Assembly (NCBI GenBank): GCA_018340375.1
Contig: JAFFJZ010000049.1
Span: 1,178,001 to 1,242,000, forward strand
DNA: 64,000 nucleotides
Direction: 5' to 3'
DNA from: Gonatopus flavifemur
Taxonomy: Eukaryota; Arthropoda; Insecta; Hymenoptera; Dryinidae
The notes under the pieces are model-generated. The model worked only from the letters and a program-made list of their open reading frames with translations, was not told where the DNA came from and did not search any database. The position numbers were made by a program, and so were the translations under genes. Shown here piece by piece: positions 11,331 through 22,252 of this stretch. Each line of letters opens with the position of its first letter. The stretch's first letter is position 1.

Positions 11331-12205
11331 CTATAGAATGATGTTATTTTCTGAGAAAAAGACGTAAATTTTCTCGAGTATACTAATATTGTTTTTCTGA
11401 AGTATAGGAGTGATGTCTTTATTTATAACCGCTAAGTTATCACATTTAGTTAATTCCTCAATTAACTCTAATCTACATTTTGGGTGTTTTATACAATCAA
11501 ATATGATATGATTGATATCTTCAAAAGACTCGTTATCACAGTGACACACAGGTACCCCGACTATATTTTTCCTCCATAAGGAGTAACCCAAATTATGATT
11601 CGCCTTCAATCGATTGAACAAAACAAAAAATTTTCTCGGTTTGTCTAAACCCAAGAACCACGGTTCAAATGAACTTGACCAGAAGTTTTGAAAGAAATAA
11701 ACTCCTTCGTCTTTCTCAAAGACCGTATCCATTATATTTAAAAAACATTTCTCTCTTAAATCTAAATCTGGAAACTTAATAATATTGGATGAAGGTATTA
11801 AAAATTGGTCACTAGCCTCCACACAAGTGGCCTCTTTTGCTAATCTATCCGCAATTTCATCACCTCGAATGCCCTTATGTGCGGGAACCCAGCGAATAGT
11901 GAGAGATCCATTCGAAGTCTTCAGTTTTTTCTGCAACTCTATTATCCTGTCCCTTATTTTAATATTAAGAGGATGAGTGTTTTTAATCAGCGGTCTTTTA
12001 AGAGCCTCAAGTGCAGATAAGGAGTCAGAAAAAATTACCTAATGGTTATGGAAATCTACTATATATTCCATAGCTTGTAGGATAGCAACATTTTCCGCCG
12101 TGTAGATATCACATATCGGATTCAGTGAACATACACTGCTGCACCGGTTGACACTTTACCCTTTTGAATTGAACCATCAGTATAAATTGTGATAATCCTG
12201 CCTGC
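11331..12205 (-). pseudogene. LINE RNase H domain and C-terminal Cys-His block
   Basis: Reading starts ITIYTDGSIQKGKVSTGAA (first acidic residue), shifts frame to YTAENVAILQAMEY (Glu), then FSDSLSALEALKRP (Asp) and WVPAHKGIRGDEIADRLAKEA (last acidic). It degrades the RNA strand of the replication hybrid. A frameshift and stops lie near 12030-12130. The tail VCHCDNESFEDINHIIFDC is the Cys-His motif common after LINE RNase H domains. Ends FFSENNIIL with a stop at 11331. Confidence 0.85.
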
Positions 12206-13256
12206 ACTCATCCTCTTGTAATCAAAATCATTTAGAAATACCAAAAAATCTGTATCCTCTTTAATTAATCTCCCGGACTCTGTGTCAATATTCAGATCCA
12301 CAAATCTATCAAAGTCATCTAGGCAGAATTCTAACTAAGAATTACTTTTGACTATCTTTGGTATAAACATTGAATTTTTGCTATGAATATCAAGTAATAA
12401 AGATGTCCTAATCTTCGGTCTACGATAGGAATGTTTACTATGTATATTATAGTATAATTTCAAGGTTTCTATTATTGGATGGTTATTAATACTGGCCATT
12501 TTGAAAAAATATCTACGTCCGAGCATATATGCTCTAGTATAGATGCTAGTTAACCCGGTTTCTTTTTGCATAACACCAATAGGTGTAGAGTTCCTATAAC
12601 CACAGGCTATTCTTATAGCTTTATTTTGAATTACTTCAAGTTTCCTCAATCCAGAGGAATTATTACTTCTTTTGAAAATAAACATCCCATATTCCATGTT
12701 ACTTCTGACTAAACCTTCATAAATGTCAATTAAAGTGACAGGGTCGCCTCCCCACCAAGTTGTTGTAAGGTACCTCATAACATTCGTGCACCTTTCGCAT
12801 TTTTCGGCTAAGCCTCTGATATGAGATTCATAGTTTAGATGACTACCCAAAATTATACCCAAGAATTTAGCGCTTTCCTCAGAACGTTTTTCGACATCTT
12901 TCCAAAAGATCACCTCTTCACAGCCCAAGCACCTGCCATTCTCCAGTGCTTTGTTATGAAAGTTAATATATTTTGTTTTGTCTAGTGATAGACCAAGCCC
13001 AATCTTAATCAGACTATCAGAAATTCTATGAAAAGCCATAATAAGGTGAATCTTACTGAGCATGGGGCTAGATTTGAAATTGGGTATCAAAAAACAATCA
13101 TCAGCAAATTGAACCAAATCTATACTGTTGGGCAAATTCTTAGAAATTTGACTTACATAGTAATTGAATAAGATAGGACTCAAAACACCCCCTTGTGGTA
13201 CTCCTTCACACACTTGATGGATTACTGTGTCTCTATATTTCCTATAAAAAGTAACC

Positions 13257-14013
13257 CTTGTGAAAATATTTCTACGCCAAATCACGCCAAAAAGTACGCC
13301 TAAATACTGCATTTCGGTAGTGTTGCCGCGATATTATCGTCGAAATTCAGAAATAATCGATTATCTTAATTTTGACAGGTTTCCATGGAACTTTTAACGC
13401 GTAGATCTTCGACTGTGCACGAAATGAAACGGGATAATGGATCATCTTGGTCTTTTAAACAAAATGAATCAAAATATTCTTACACTATCGTAACGATAAT
13501 TAACGATATATCGTAACGATAAAAGGAAGCATATCTTGGTTTATTTTGTGTACAAGTCAGGGATTATTCATTATTCCGTTTTATTATGAGCATAATCGAA
13601 GATTCCTGGATTATATATTCCATAGGAACGTGTAAGAATTGAGATAATCGTTTATTCCTCAATTATCGACGATAATATCGCGGCAACACTACATTTCGGA
13701 CACTTCCGTAAAAAAAACGTAGAAAATTCTACGCACTTCTATGTCAAAGTACGCTAATCTATGACCAAGAGTTTTACCCGTATACTGTGGCGTACAAAGG
13801 TGTATAAATCCGTAGAATGGCATAAACTCTCGGACTTTGTATGCCAAATTCACATATTTCTACTCCCCTGCTTCAATTTTGCGTATTTTCGGCACGAATG
13901 TTCATATTTTTGTCTATGCCTAATTACGTAAAACTATGCCAAGCTGTGGGACGTAGATTGATGTAATATTTCGTAGTTTTCGGCGTCATTTGGCGTAGAA
14001 ATATTTTCACAAG
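13257..14013. mobile_element. MITE with 25-bp terminal inverted repeat, containing a second MITE
   Basis: CTTGTGAAAATATTTCTACG at 13257 continues as CCAAA and is inverted exactly at 13989-14013. It splits the reverse transcriptase frame of the LINE. The interior is rich in CTACGC/GCGTAG strings. A smaller MITE with its own duplication sits inside at 13318-13691. No unambiguous target duplication is visible for the outer unit. Confidence 0.78.
13318..13691. mobile_element. hAT-type MITE with 8-bp target duplication
   Basis: TAGTGTTGCCGCGATATTAT at 13318 is matched by its complement ending at 13691. CATTTCGG directly flanks both sides (13310-13317 and 13692-13699). An 8-bp duplication and a TAGTGTTG-like end fit hAT elements. 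It is 374 bp and non-coding, with internal TCGTAACGATA palindromes. Confidence 0.88.
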
Positions 14014-14934
14014 AGAATGTTTCTATTATGAATCCATTTTTCTATGACCTGAAGTAAGTTGACAGGACAATTATCCCTCTTTAACATATCTAGTAACACA
14101 TGAGGAATGACATTATTGGAAGCAGCTTTTATGTCAAAACATATAACAGGTAGATTTTTACCTTTCAACAACTTGGCTTCTATAATGGAGGTAGCATACG
14201 CCAAATTATCAGCACATGACATCCCTCTTCTAAAACCGAATTGTAATTTATAATTTAGATTATTTGCTTCTAATCAGTACTCAAATCTGGAATTCAATAG
14301 TTTTTCAAATATTTTACATAATGTAGACGAAATAGATATAGGACGAATGCCTTTGTCGCCATTTTTATCCATAAGAAAAGTCAGATATCCATTCCATGAG
14401 TCAGGATAAATTCCCTTCTCATAGAATTCGTTCAAAATGTCTAGTAGCTGCAGGTGAATGCACATAGGTAGTTTCCTAATCAAGTTATTATCAATGCAGT
14501 CCGGACCAGGCATCTTATTCAACTTCAAGGAGTTCATAACTGCCCAATATTCATTTGAATTGAACGAGCCATTTAAATCAGAATCATTATTCAAAGTACC
14601 ATGCACCAATGAATCACGAATTTCTGGTTCCTCTATTAATTCGTTAATAACTTGATCTTTCTGTTCATTAGTGAACGTATGATTCAACGAATCGAAGACT
14701 GAAGGTGACGAAATAGCATTTGCCTTGTTTTTGAAAAATTCAATTTTCTTCCACAAAACAGAGACATCAGTATGCCTATCCATAGAGGCAGTAAATTCTT
14801 TAAAACTAGCTTCCTTTTTGATCTTAAGAGTTTTCTTCGCAATTGCCGCACATCTTCTCCATTCTATCCAGTCATCCGTGTTCATGGTAACATACGCTCT
14901 ATGCAATGCATTATTTTTGTTTTTAATTACACAA

Positions 14935-16265
14935 AAACATTTAAAGCTATATTAGATGCTAGTCCATACGAAGATGTTGAAGTTGAAAAAAGTGAGTGCG
15001 TAGGTCACGTAGAAAAGCGTATGGGACGCCGCCTCAAAAATTTAAAAAAGGCCGCAAAGCTCGGTGGAAAAGGCAAACTAACCGATGCTTTGATTGAAAA
15101 GCTTACAAAATACTATGGTCTTGCGATACGAAGAAATGCGCACTCGAAAGATGATATGAAAAAAGAGATTATGGCCACGTATTATCACTTGATCTCAACC
15201 AATAAAAAGCCGCAACATCAGTTCTGTCCCACGGGCGTCGACTCGTGGTGTAAATACAACGCTGCACAAGCCAACAATATTTCTTATGAACATCCAGCTC
15301 CACTGCACGAAGATGTACAAAAGAAAATACTGCCAATTTATGAAGATTCATCACGGGATGATTTACTTGAACGTTGCATTGGCGGTTTAACCCAAAACGC
15401 GAACGAGTCTTTCAATTCAACCGTATGGCGTTTAGCTCCCAAGCACTTGCATTGTGGCTCAAAAATTATTGAAATCACAGCATTTTTGGCTGCAGGAATT
15501 TTCAACGATAGCTACTCCTTCGTACTCAAAGTAATGAGTGACCTGGGCTTAACAATAGGCTTGGAATGTAAGATTTCCGCAGACTTGTACGATAGCAATC
15601 AAGTACACAGACAAGAACGACGTTCGTTAACATCGACAAAAGAAGCCAGAACTGCACAGAAAGAAAAGAATGCGGCCGTAATGAATGATTTTCACGAAGT
15701 AGGAGGTTTGCTTCATGGTCCTGGTATCGTGGATTAAGCTTGGGTAACTATAAATTGCTCTCAATTCTACTTTACAAGAACGAAAAATTTAGAGGCGTTT
15801 TTCTCAAAGCATGTTTTTTCCGCGCCGGGGACTATAACTCAAAAAGTACTTGAGATATCAACTTGAAATTTTCCACAGATATTGTTCAACGTATTGACCT
15901 CAGCATACACCTGAAGGTTTGCATAAATTATAACTCAAAATATTGTTCACAACAATTTGTTCATGAAAAAAAAGGTTTAATTTTGTTCTTTCCGTGTCCA
16001 AATTTTCAATTTTTTTTTTGTTGAAAGTAGGTAAATGCTGAGCGGAATAACTTATTCTAATGAAAAAATTTTGGTTGGTTGATTTCAGTTGACTACAAGA
16101 GGCTGGGCACTCCCCGGCGCAAAATGAAGGAGCCAAGTTTCAGCAGCTGTAACTCCGCCATTTTGTTCTTATTCGTTATGAAAAAATTCATATGAATAAA
16201 TTAAAACTTCAATTATGATAAATTCTTTCTTTGAATGCGATAAATACTCTCAATTTGTTGTGAAA
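14935..16265 (+). mobile_element. Mutator-like (MULE) fragment nested in the LINE
   Basis: A plus-strand transposase C-terminal half is followed by non-coding sequence with TATAACTCAAAAAGTACTTG and related strings. It separates the endonuclease (to its right) from the reverse transcriptase (to its left) of the minus-strand LINE. Terminal repeats were not identified. Confidence 0.65.
14945..15737 (+). pseudogene. Mutator-like transposase, C-terminal half
   Basis: Open for about 260 codons. Blocks: EKSECVGHVEKRMGRRLKNL, GGKGKLTDALIEKLTKYYGL, FCPTGVDSWCKYN, LLERCIGGLTQNANESFNS, WRLAPKHLHCGSK and a terminal GGLLHGPGIVD. This matches the conserved C-terminal region of the MULE transposase domain found in arthropods (CVGH, NES and W..APK motifs). 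The N-terminal catalytic half is absent, so it is a fragment despite its open frame. The first 170 bases of the longer open frame on this strand are antisense to the LINE and are not part of it. Confidence 0.78.
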
Positions 16266-16433
16266 AATCATTGAAAAACCTGTTGTCTGAAGGGGTTGCC
16301 CCCCTCAATGAATAGTGGAAAATGATCAGAACCCATTGAGTTCGTACCTACATCATAAGGAACATGATCGTATATACCAGCGCTGCCAATACATAGATCA
16401 ATATTAGATTCATTGCTATCACAGAAATGAGTA

Positions 16434-16851
16434 CCTGGGAAAAAATAATTCATAGATGGTCGTATATGAGCGTATATGAATCATATATGAATCATATATG
16501 AACATGTATGAAATACATATGAACATATATAAACATATATGAGATCATATATGAGCATATATGGATTTTGGCCATATATGATGATGTATGAATGAGACTG
16601 TATATGGCCATATGTGATCATATTCAATCATAAATTATCATATACATCCATATATGGACAAAAAAATGTCACAATTCTACATGGAATGTGATGAAAAACC
16701 AAAGGAGAGAGAAGTGAGGTCAATGCTGATAGATTCCCCACTTTCATATATGACCATATATGAACATATATGGCCAAAATCCATGTATGCTCATATATGA
16801 ATGCATATATGAATCCATATATGGCTCCATATATGGAATTTTTTTCCCGGG
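16434..16851. mobile_element. TA-flanked MITE carrying a CATATATGAA array
   Basis: Ends CCTGGGAAAAAA and (complement) CCCGGGAAAAAAA, with TA on each side (16432-16433 and 16852-16853). The interior is a degenerate array of CATATATGAA and its complement. A stretch of unrelated sequence at about 16640-16740 sits between two arms that read in opposite sense. The insertion breaks the LINE endonuclease between its TITR and THFCDSNES segments. Confidence 0.82.
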
Positions 16852-16975
16852 TAATCGTGTCTATATTGACAATAAAATTATTTGTCTGTTCAATCGTATT
16901 CAAAAGGTAATTACCATCAGGCGTAGATCTACTACAATTCCACTGAGGATGCCAAGCATTCAAATCCCCCAAGTA

Positions 16976-17205
16976 CACGGAGAAAAAAATATCGCTGTCA
17001 TAACGATACTGGATAGTTGTGATGACTATCCAAAGTTTAGTGGTATTAGTATCATTGCTATGATCATACAAATCATCCGAGGAACGATATAGATCGCCAG
17101 CAAAGCCATCTGTATCGTCACCATAGCAATACAGTATTGTCATTACAGCTATCTCTTCTTAACCATACTTCAGATCGTTATAATAGCCATACTTTTTTTT
17201 CCGTG
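16976..17205. mobile_element. TA-flanked 230-bp MITE
   Basis: Terminal repeats CACGGAGAAAAAAATAT and (complement) CACGGAAAAAAAAGTAT, TA on each side (16974-16975, 17206-17207). Consistent with a Tc1/mariner-mobilised MITE. It splits the endonuclease frame before GDLNAWHPQ. The interior has several ATAACGATA/TATCGT strings. Confidence 0.85.
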
Positions 17206-17607
17206 TATATGTTGTGTTCATTAGGATTCAAATATCCAAAAATCTCCAACCATTCTTGATGCGAGTTAGTTATCCTAGGAGACCTATGAATTATGAAAAC
17301 ATTGACATTTGGTATAACATTGATAATTTTTAAACACAATACTTCAAAATTGTCTTGAATATCCAAGTTCACTTCGTCCTTTATGATGACTGAAAGTGAT
17401 GATTTGATATACATTAGAAGACCACCTCCTTGTCGCTCCTTTCTACATTCAGACACATAATTATAACCCCCCAATCGAGGTATGAAACTGTTTTCCTTAT
17501 ACCATGTTTCTGTGATAACAATTGAGTCAAAATTGTTTTTAACAAGATTAACAAATTTTCGTGTCTCGCATTCCACAAGATCATTCTTAAATTATTTTGA
17601 TGATTTG

Positions 17608-19237
17608 TTATATACATAGATCTTCTCGATCTGCTGCAGTTGATGAATCTAATTCTGAGTCATTGAATGATGTAGTCTGAAAGATTGTTTCTATCATTTC
17701 CCTAGCCCGTTCGAGATGTTGATTCGCCTGTTCCTCCGTCAATCCTTCTGGATTCAAATTTAGCACTTCAAGATAATATCTTTTAAAAATTCCATCCGTG
17801 TCCTTTTTCATATTAATATTCCTTGTTGTGATTTTCTTGTTACTTTTATTGTTGTTAATTTTCAATAGCTTAGAGATTTGGAAGACAAAAAGCCTAGAAA
17901 TTTTCTCACTTTCCGAAGACGTAATTCCGTTTGGATACGAATCTTGAATACATTTTTTTAGACTCCGGTTGAAATCGTTTTCAATACTTAGCTTAGACCA
18001 CCTGTTTTCCTCAGAAGAACATGTATCAATATCATTCCTTGGAATCGTACGTGATGTCTTAACCGTTTCAGAAAATTTAATTCCGTTGAATATATCTTTG
18101 TCCGTTCTGCCAGAAAAATCTTCCTGATATTTTACCAACGAAGGGAATTTCTCTCCTCGCATTAGTCCCATTCTCTCGTTGTTATCTTCTTTGTCCATTC
18201 CATTAGAATATCCATTTCTTCTATTGCACTCTCTGAAGAGCTTAAACTTTTTTTGAACTTCGTACGGTGACATATTATGCGTAGCACTCAATCACATTAC
18301 CCTTTGATTACTAATAAATCTACTGCATTTTTTGAAGGTGGGAACATGAGGATCTCCACAATTGATACAGGTTGTTTTTTCTTGGCATATATCTCTTTTT
18401 GCTTTAGATTTTTCATTCTTACTCGTTTCTATATGATCTTTCTTTCCGTAGTTGATGCAAATTGCTTCTTTATTGCAGTTGTTTTCAGTGTGCTCATAGT
18501 TGAAACAATTATAACATAATTTAACTGCTTGCACATATTTTCGGACCACATAAGGAACACTGGTATGAAATCTAATTCTTTCTGGCATCTCTCCGCCTTT
18601 GGAGGTGATTGATACAGCCTCGATAGGTACTCTTATCCAATTGCCTTTGTCATCCTTTTGAGATTTGGTCATACGTCTTATCTCAGTTATTGGGACGCTA
18701 CTGACACGCTCTCCCAAAAGCCCCTCAGGGTCAATTTCTCCGGGGATACCGAAGACGATGCCTTCTCGATACACGTTTTTAAAAGGTATAAAACCTTCAG
18801 GTGATTCGCAGAAAACTGGTCGCACACTATATGAGCTTATTTGCATCTATGTAGGATTCAAAATCAATTCCAATCTTCTTGAAACCCAAGTCAACCGTGT
18901 TCAAATGCTTAAAATCAAGTTTAGATAACGTGGCACATATGTACAACACATTTCGATTTTTTGTTTCGTTTTTATTCTTATAAGCTTTATTTTCATCAAC
19001 AACTACTCCAACTCTATAAGGATGTATAACGTATTGAACTTCGTACATATACGGTACTTTATTATCAAATGTTTTGACCTTTTTACCGGTCCCATCATCT
19101 TCTTTTCTTTCATCTTTTTCATTTTCCGATTGATTCGCCTGGTCTGCCTCCCTTTGTAAATCATTCAAACTATCTTTTCCTTCTGAAGATTGCTCCATAC
19201 TTGTCGCGACTTGACTATTTAGACCACTTTCAACCAC
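17608..19237 (-). pseudogene. LINE ORF1 (gag-like) with CCHC zinc knuckles
   Basis: Starts MVESGLNSQVATSMEQ with an acidic, lysine-rich stretch, then VPYMYEVQYVIHPYRVGV and an IGIDFESYIDAN block. A frameshift near 18835 leads to VRPVFCESPEGFIPF. One knuckle is intact (CYNCFNYEHTENNC, CX2CX4HX4C). The second lost a Cys (CINYGKKDH). A third reads CINCGDPHVPTFKKC. A TGA interrupts at 18292-18294, after which the frame continues LSATHNMSPYEVQ to 17608. Such proteins coat LINE RNA. Confidence 0.82.
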
Positions 19238-19569
19238 AAGGTCATTTAGGCCTTCTTCAATCCACAGATCAGATTAAGTTTGTTTATATAACTTTTCATT
19301 ATTTTTTCCATCTCCTTTACACTGGGATTCACTCTTCATTTCATTTTTAACTTTGCCCGTTGTACGACGTGTATAACGTCTTTTGAGGTTATCCCATGGG
19401 AAAAACTCTTATATTCCCCACAATGAATAAAATTTATTGATACTTCACAAATAAATAGTTCTAGGATGAACACCTTTCGATTCAGACTAAACAAAAACTC
19501 TTATCATCCTTAAAAAATCAAAATTTAATCAACTAAAATTTGTATTTGATTTTTTTACGTCTCACTCAA

Positions 19570-19818
19570 TCACTCATTCAACCGGCTCCCTCGAAAAACA
19601 ATGTTGATGGTCATTTTGGTTATGTAGAGGTGTTCATCTGTCATTTGTTCGCTGATATTCGTAAATTTGGTTACAGTCGAATGCTTTTCGACAGCATCTT
19701 TCGATAAGCAAAATTGAATTTTCGGTTGCCTCAATGCATCTTCGTTAACAATAATTTTGTCCACATCACCGAATGAATTATCACATATCATCTGATATTG
19801 GGAAATGTTGTACTTCAA
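19570..19818 (-). CDS. Unrecognised small ORF inside element A
   Basis: Reads MKYNISQYQMICDNSFGDVD and QMTDEHLYITKMTINIVFRG over 82 codons on the same strand as the DUF7869-like gene, between the LINE 5' end and the right arm. It could be an N-terminal exon of that gene, a second gene of element A, or chance. I recognise no domain. Confidence 0.25.
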   Translation of the reverse strand: MKYNISQYQMICDNSFGDVDKIIVNEDALRQPKIQFCLSKDAVEKHSTVTKFTNISEQMTDEHLYITKMTINIVFRGSRLNE

Positions 19819-20184
19819 GGGACTTCAAATTTCGTTGCAAACGGGAACAGAATACAGTTAGTTGTATTAAAAATTAAATGTGAGCTTTGAGGAATGGGGT
19901 GCGAAGATGAAGGAAATTGGAAGAAATTATGTGGTCAGGGAAGTATGTTTCATGTGTGAACTTTGGGTTTAAGCAAAATTTGCGATTATAAGAGATCCTT
20001 GTTTCTAAACAATCAAATCGCAGATTAATTCAGCTCAATGTATTCGGTGTGCATATTTTATGAAACTATCGCAGAAGTTATACATACTTCTTCTTGAAAG
20101 GTACTACCAAGGAAAGTGACCACTGTGCAGGACAATATCATAACCACATTGAAACGATATGGCCACAAAAACTCCCCAATTAGA

Positions 20185-20866
20185 AAAAAATTGGTCTCAA
20201 ATCATGTAAACATTTCATGCGAGATTGGCTGACGTGATCCGTAATACCGCGGATCTCACGTAATTACTTTACAATTCAATATCTCCTCCATTATTTTTCC
20301 GTTTGATTTCAAATTTTCACAAGATCTTCTCCAAACATAGAGGCACAACTTTGTCGCTGGGAATTTGCTGAAGTCCAAACTTCTCTCAATCCTTTCTACA
20401 TTTGGAACTGAAAAACTGAAAATTCTGACACGTATATTCATGTTCTATCTAATAACTGTGATTAATGGTGATTCTACAAGATTTGAACTAAATCATGGAC
20501 TTCACTGATGCATAACGAATCTAAATAACAAATTTCCTACAAATCCGCAAATATTCCACTGAGTAATTGCGAAACACGCTCGTTTGAGAACCATCGAGCA
20601 TATAGTGTCGTGTATCGTGTTAGTTGAATAGCACTGCCGTGACGATAAGCGAAATGCGGTATCGTAAATGATGTTTAATATCTCTTACATTTCCAACTCG
20701 ATTGACCTGAAAATTTCAGGGAAACTTCTCCGAACATTGACGAACTTCGCCGCTCTGAGTTCACCCGAAATCGAAAATTCCCTCGATACTTCTTTTCGTG
20801 GAAACGCGAAAACGTGTGTTCTCAGCAGTATTTGTTCATTATTGAATATTCATTGGCACGTTGTGG
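20185..20866 (-). repeat. Right inverted-repeat arm of element A
   Basis: Inverted copy of 4995-5660. It lacks the outermost 350 bases that the left end has; homology stops abruptly near GAATATTCATTGG. Confidence 0.85.
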
Positions 20867-22250
20867 CACGTGGTTAATCACACGTTGAGTTTGTTTGTTT
20901 TGGTGAATTGAAATCAACCCCCCCCCCCTCCCTGAGCTTCCCTTATCCCTTGACCGCTTCCAAATTATCGTGGACGCATCACTTTTCCGATTTCAATATA
21001 TTTCAGGTGCCACTACTAATTATAAATATCCACGACGCGGGTTGTGGATGCGCTCAAAACCCTATGCGCCTTTGTGTGTGGGTTCAGGATAGACCCATCA
21101 CAAATTCATCGGATCCACGCTGTGTCCTCGCTCTACCATCACCCGGTGATGACAGTTGTTAATTATTCATTCCAAAATTTCTCAGCAATCAAGCTAGATT
21201 CAATGAATGAATATCCCTCACTTCTCACCATCTGAAGGTGACAGAACAACAGGCAAACGAGACATGGGTCGAAAAATGAGTTGAAACTCAATAAGTTCAT
21301 GATCTACGTTGTATCATCGCCGCACCATCACCTGATGATGGTAGTCGCTTATCATGCATTTCAGAAGCTTCCAGTAATCGAACCTGGATGAATAAATGAT
21401 TCAGTCGTTAATTGTCATCACTTGGGTGTCGGAGAATACCAGGAAAACGGGATGCAGTTCGAAAAATCAGCTAGAAATAAATAATTATACGACACATGCT
21501 TTACTCTCGCTCCAACCCCGCTGAAGCATCACCGAGCGAGAGTTTCTGTGGGCGTGGCTTCTCTTCCCTCCATTCTCTCCTCACCCTGCATTCCAGCTCC
21601 GTCTCCTGCTTCCCACGTTCAGCGTACGATCGCACTGAGTTTTCTCCGAAGAATCATTCATTTTCAATCGATCCAATTACTACTTCAATGAACGAATTTC
21701 TTCTTTATATATATCTGAATCGATAGATAAAAATCTCTAGTTTCCGAATCTTTTTTCATCTTTGTTCCTCCGTCGACTCAACGCGTAGAAATTCTCATTC
21801 TATCATCCTCACTCTATCATCGCCTCGACCTCGCCAAAACGCACAAAGCGATCATCGCCGCGGTCTACCAGAGCTCTTATTCTCAGCATGATATTCCGAT
21901 GCTGTGCCATATTCAGACGATATGTTAGCACAGTGAATTAACAAATCACAAATACGAAAGCGTTGTACGAGCAGGCTATAGGGTCTTCTCAAAACATTTT
22001 TCTTAATATTGCACATCATCGAAATATGATACTAGGGATGAGAGGCTGAGACAAAGATTTTCAACAGCAACCACAATTAAAAACAGACATCAATAACATC
22101 CTTTTGGATCAAAATGTTCGCAAAATTTGATGTTTTCTATTGTAAATTACGTAAATGATGATTTCAATTGCTTTTTTTTCCGTAAATGTATGCTTTCATT
22201 GGTTCCTATGTGTTTGTTCAACTTTAGAATTATTATTCATCAGGTTTGTA
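20867..22250. other. No gene recognised; tandem repeat and poly-C tract
   Basis: A ten-base C run lies near 20918. Two to three diverged units of about 188 bases occupy 21115-21515. No coding signal recognised. Confidence 0.5.
21115..21515. repeat. Diverged ~188-bp tandem repeat
   Basis: Units share CATCACC(C/T)G(G/A)TGATG, GAATGAAT-like and GTCGAAAAAT strings at matching spacing: one begins near 21118, the next near 21305, and a partial third near 21490. Confidence 0.6.
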
Positions 22251-22252
22251 TA

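Larger units (their letters stand above)
12335..14930 (-). pseudogene. LINE reverse transcriptase, interrupted
   Basis: Starts ALHRAYVTMNTDDWIEWRRC. Blocks in order: LKLNKMPGPDCIDNNLI, NGDKGIRPISISSTLCKIFE, LQFGFRRGMSCADNLAYA, FDIKAASNNV (motif A), GVPQGGVLSPILFNYYV (motif B) and LVQFADDCFLI (catalytic FADD, motif C). FLGIILGSHLNYESHI follows, then the thumb. A stop lies near 14276 and a nested MITE interrupts the frame between WIHNRNI and TRVTFYRK. It primes reverse transcription at the target nick in LINEs. The active-site Asp pair is preserved although the copy is dead. Confidence 0.9.
16268..17617 (-). pseudogene. LINE endonuclease, split by two MITEs
   Basis: Minus-strand pieces of an apurinic-type endonuclease. 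LRMILWNAR begins the fold (catalytic Asn), then after a frameshift FDSIVITETWY (Glu) and QGGGLLMYIKSSL. After one MITE comes GDLNAWHPQWNCS (Asp-Asn). After a second comes NIDLCIGSA and MGSDHFPLFI (Ser-Asp-His). It nicks target DNA for LINE insertion. All main catalytic motifs remain visible. The inserts lie at 16976-17205 and 16434-16851. Confidence 0.88.
11050..19320 (-). mobile_element. I-like LINE with RNase H, inserted into element A and multiply interrupted
   Basis: Read on the minus strand: ORF1 with zinc knuckles (19237 to 17608), apurinic-type endonuclease (17617 to 16268), reverse transcriptase (14930 to 12335), RNase H and a C-terminal CHC block (12200 to 11331). The order ORF1-EN-RT-RNH fits the I/Ingi side of non-LTR retrotransposons. 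Nested inside are a MULE fragment, a TA-flanked MITE at 16434, another at 16976, and a two-level MITE at 13257-14013. Two similar GAGGTTAACTGGGAACTAGC-like repeats near 11070-11150 may be 3' UTR. Exact ends are uncertain. Confidence 0.78.
4641..20866. mobile_element. Element A: ~16 kb long-inverted-repeat DNA element with nested insertions
   Basis: The left end GAGGGTTCGGATG follows AATT (4637-4640) and matches the ends of elements C and D in this window. Arms at 4995-5660 and 20185-20866 are inverted copies of each other. The left outer 350 bases have no partner, so the right end appears truncated near 20866. Inside, on the minus strand, is a broken DUF7869-like gene (5916-9918). A LINE fills about 11.0-19.3 kb. 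Without nested insertions the element would be roughly 5 kb. Long terminal inverted repeats, AT-rich 4-bp flanks and a putative transposase resemble the Sola superfamily, an inference that needs searching. Confidence 0.68.

Noticed and set aside
18277..18519. Plus-strand frame with membrane-like segments
   Set aside because: Antisense to the LINE ORF1 zinc-knuckle region.
4641..20866. Element A as a Maverick/Polinton because of its ~16 kb size and long inverted repeats
   Set aside because: No polymerase B, integrase, ATPase or capsid genes are present; the size is due to nested LINE and mariner insertions.
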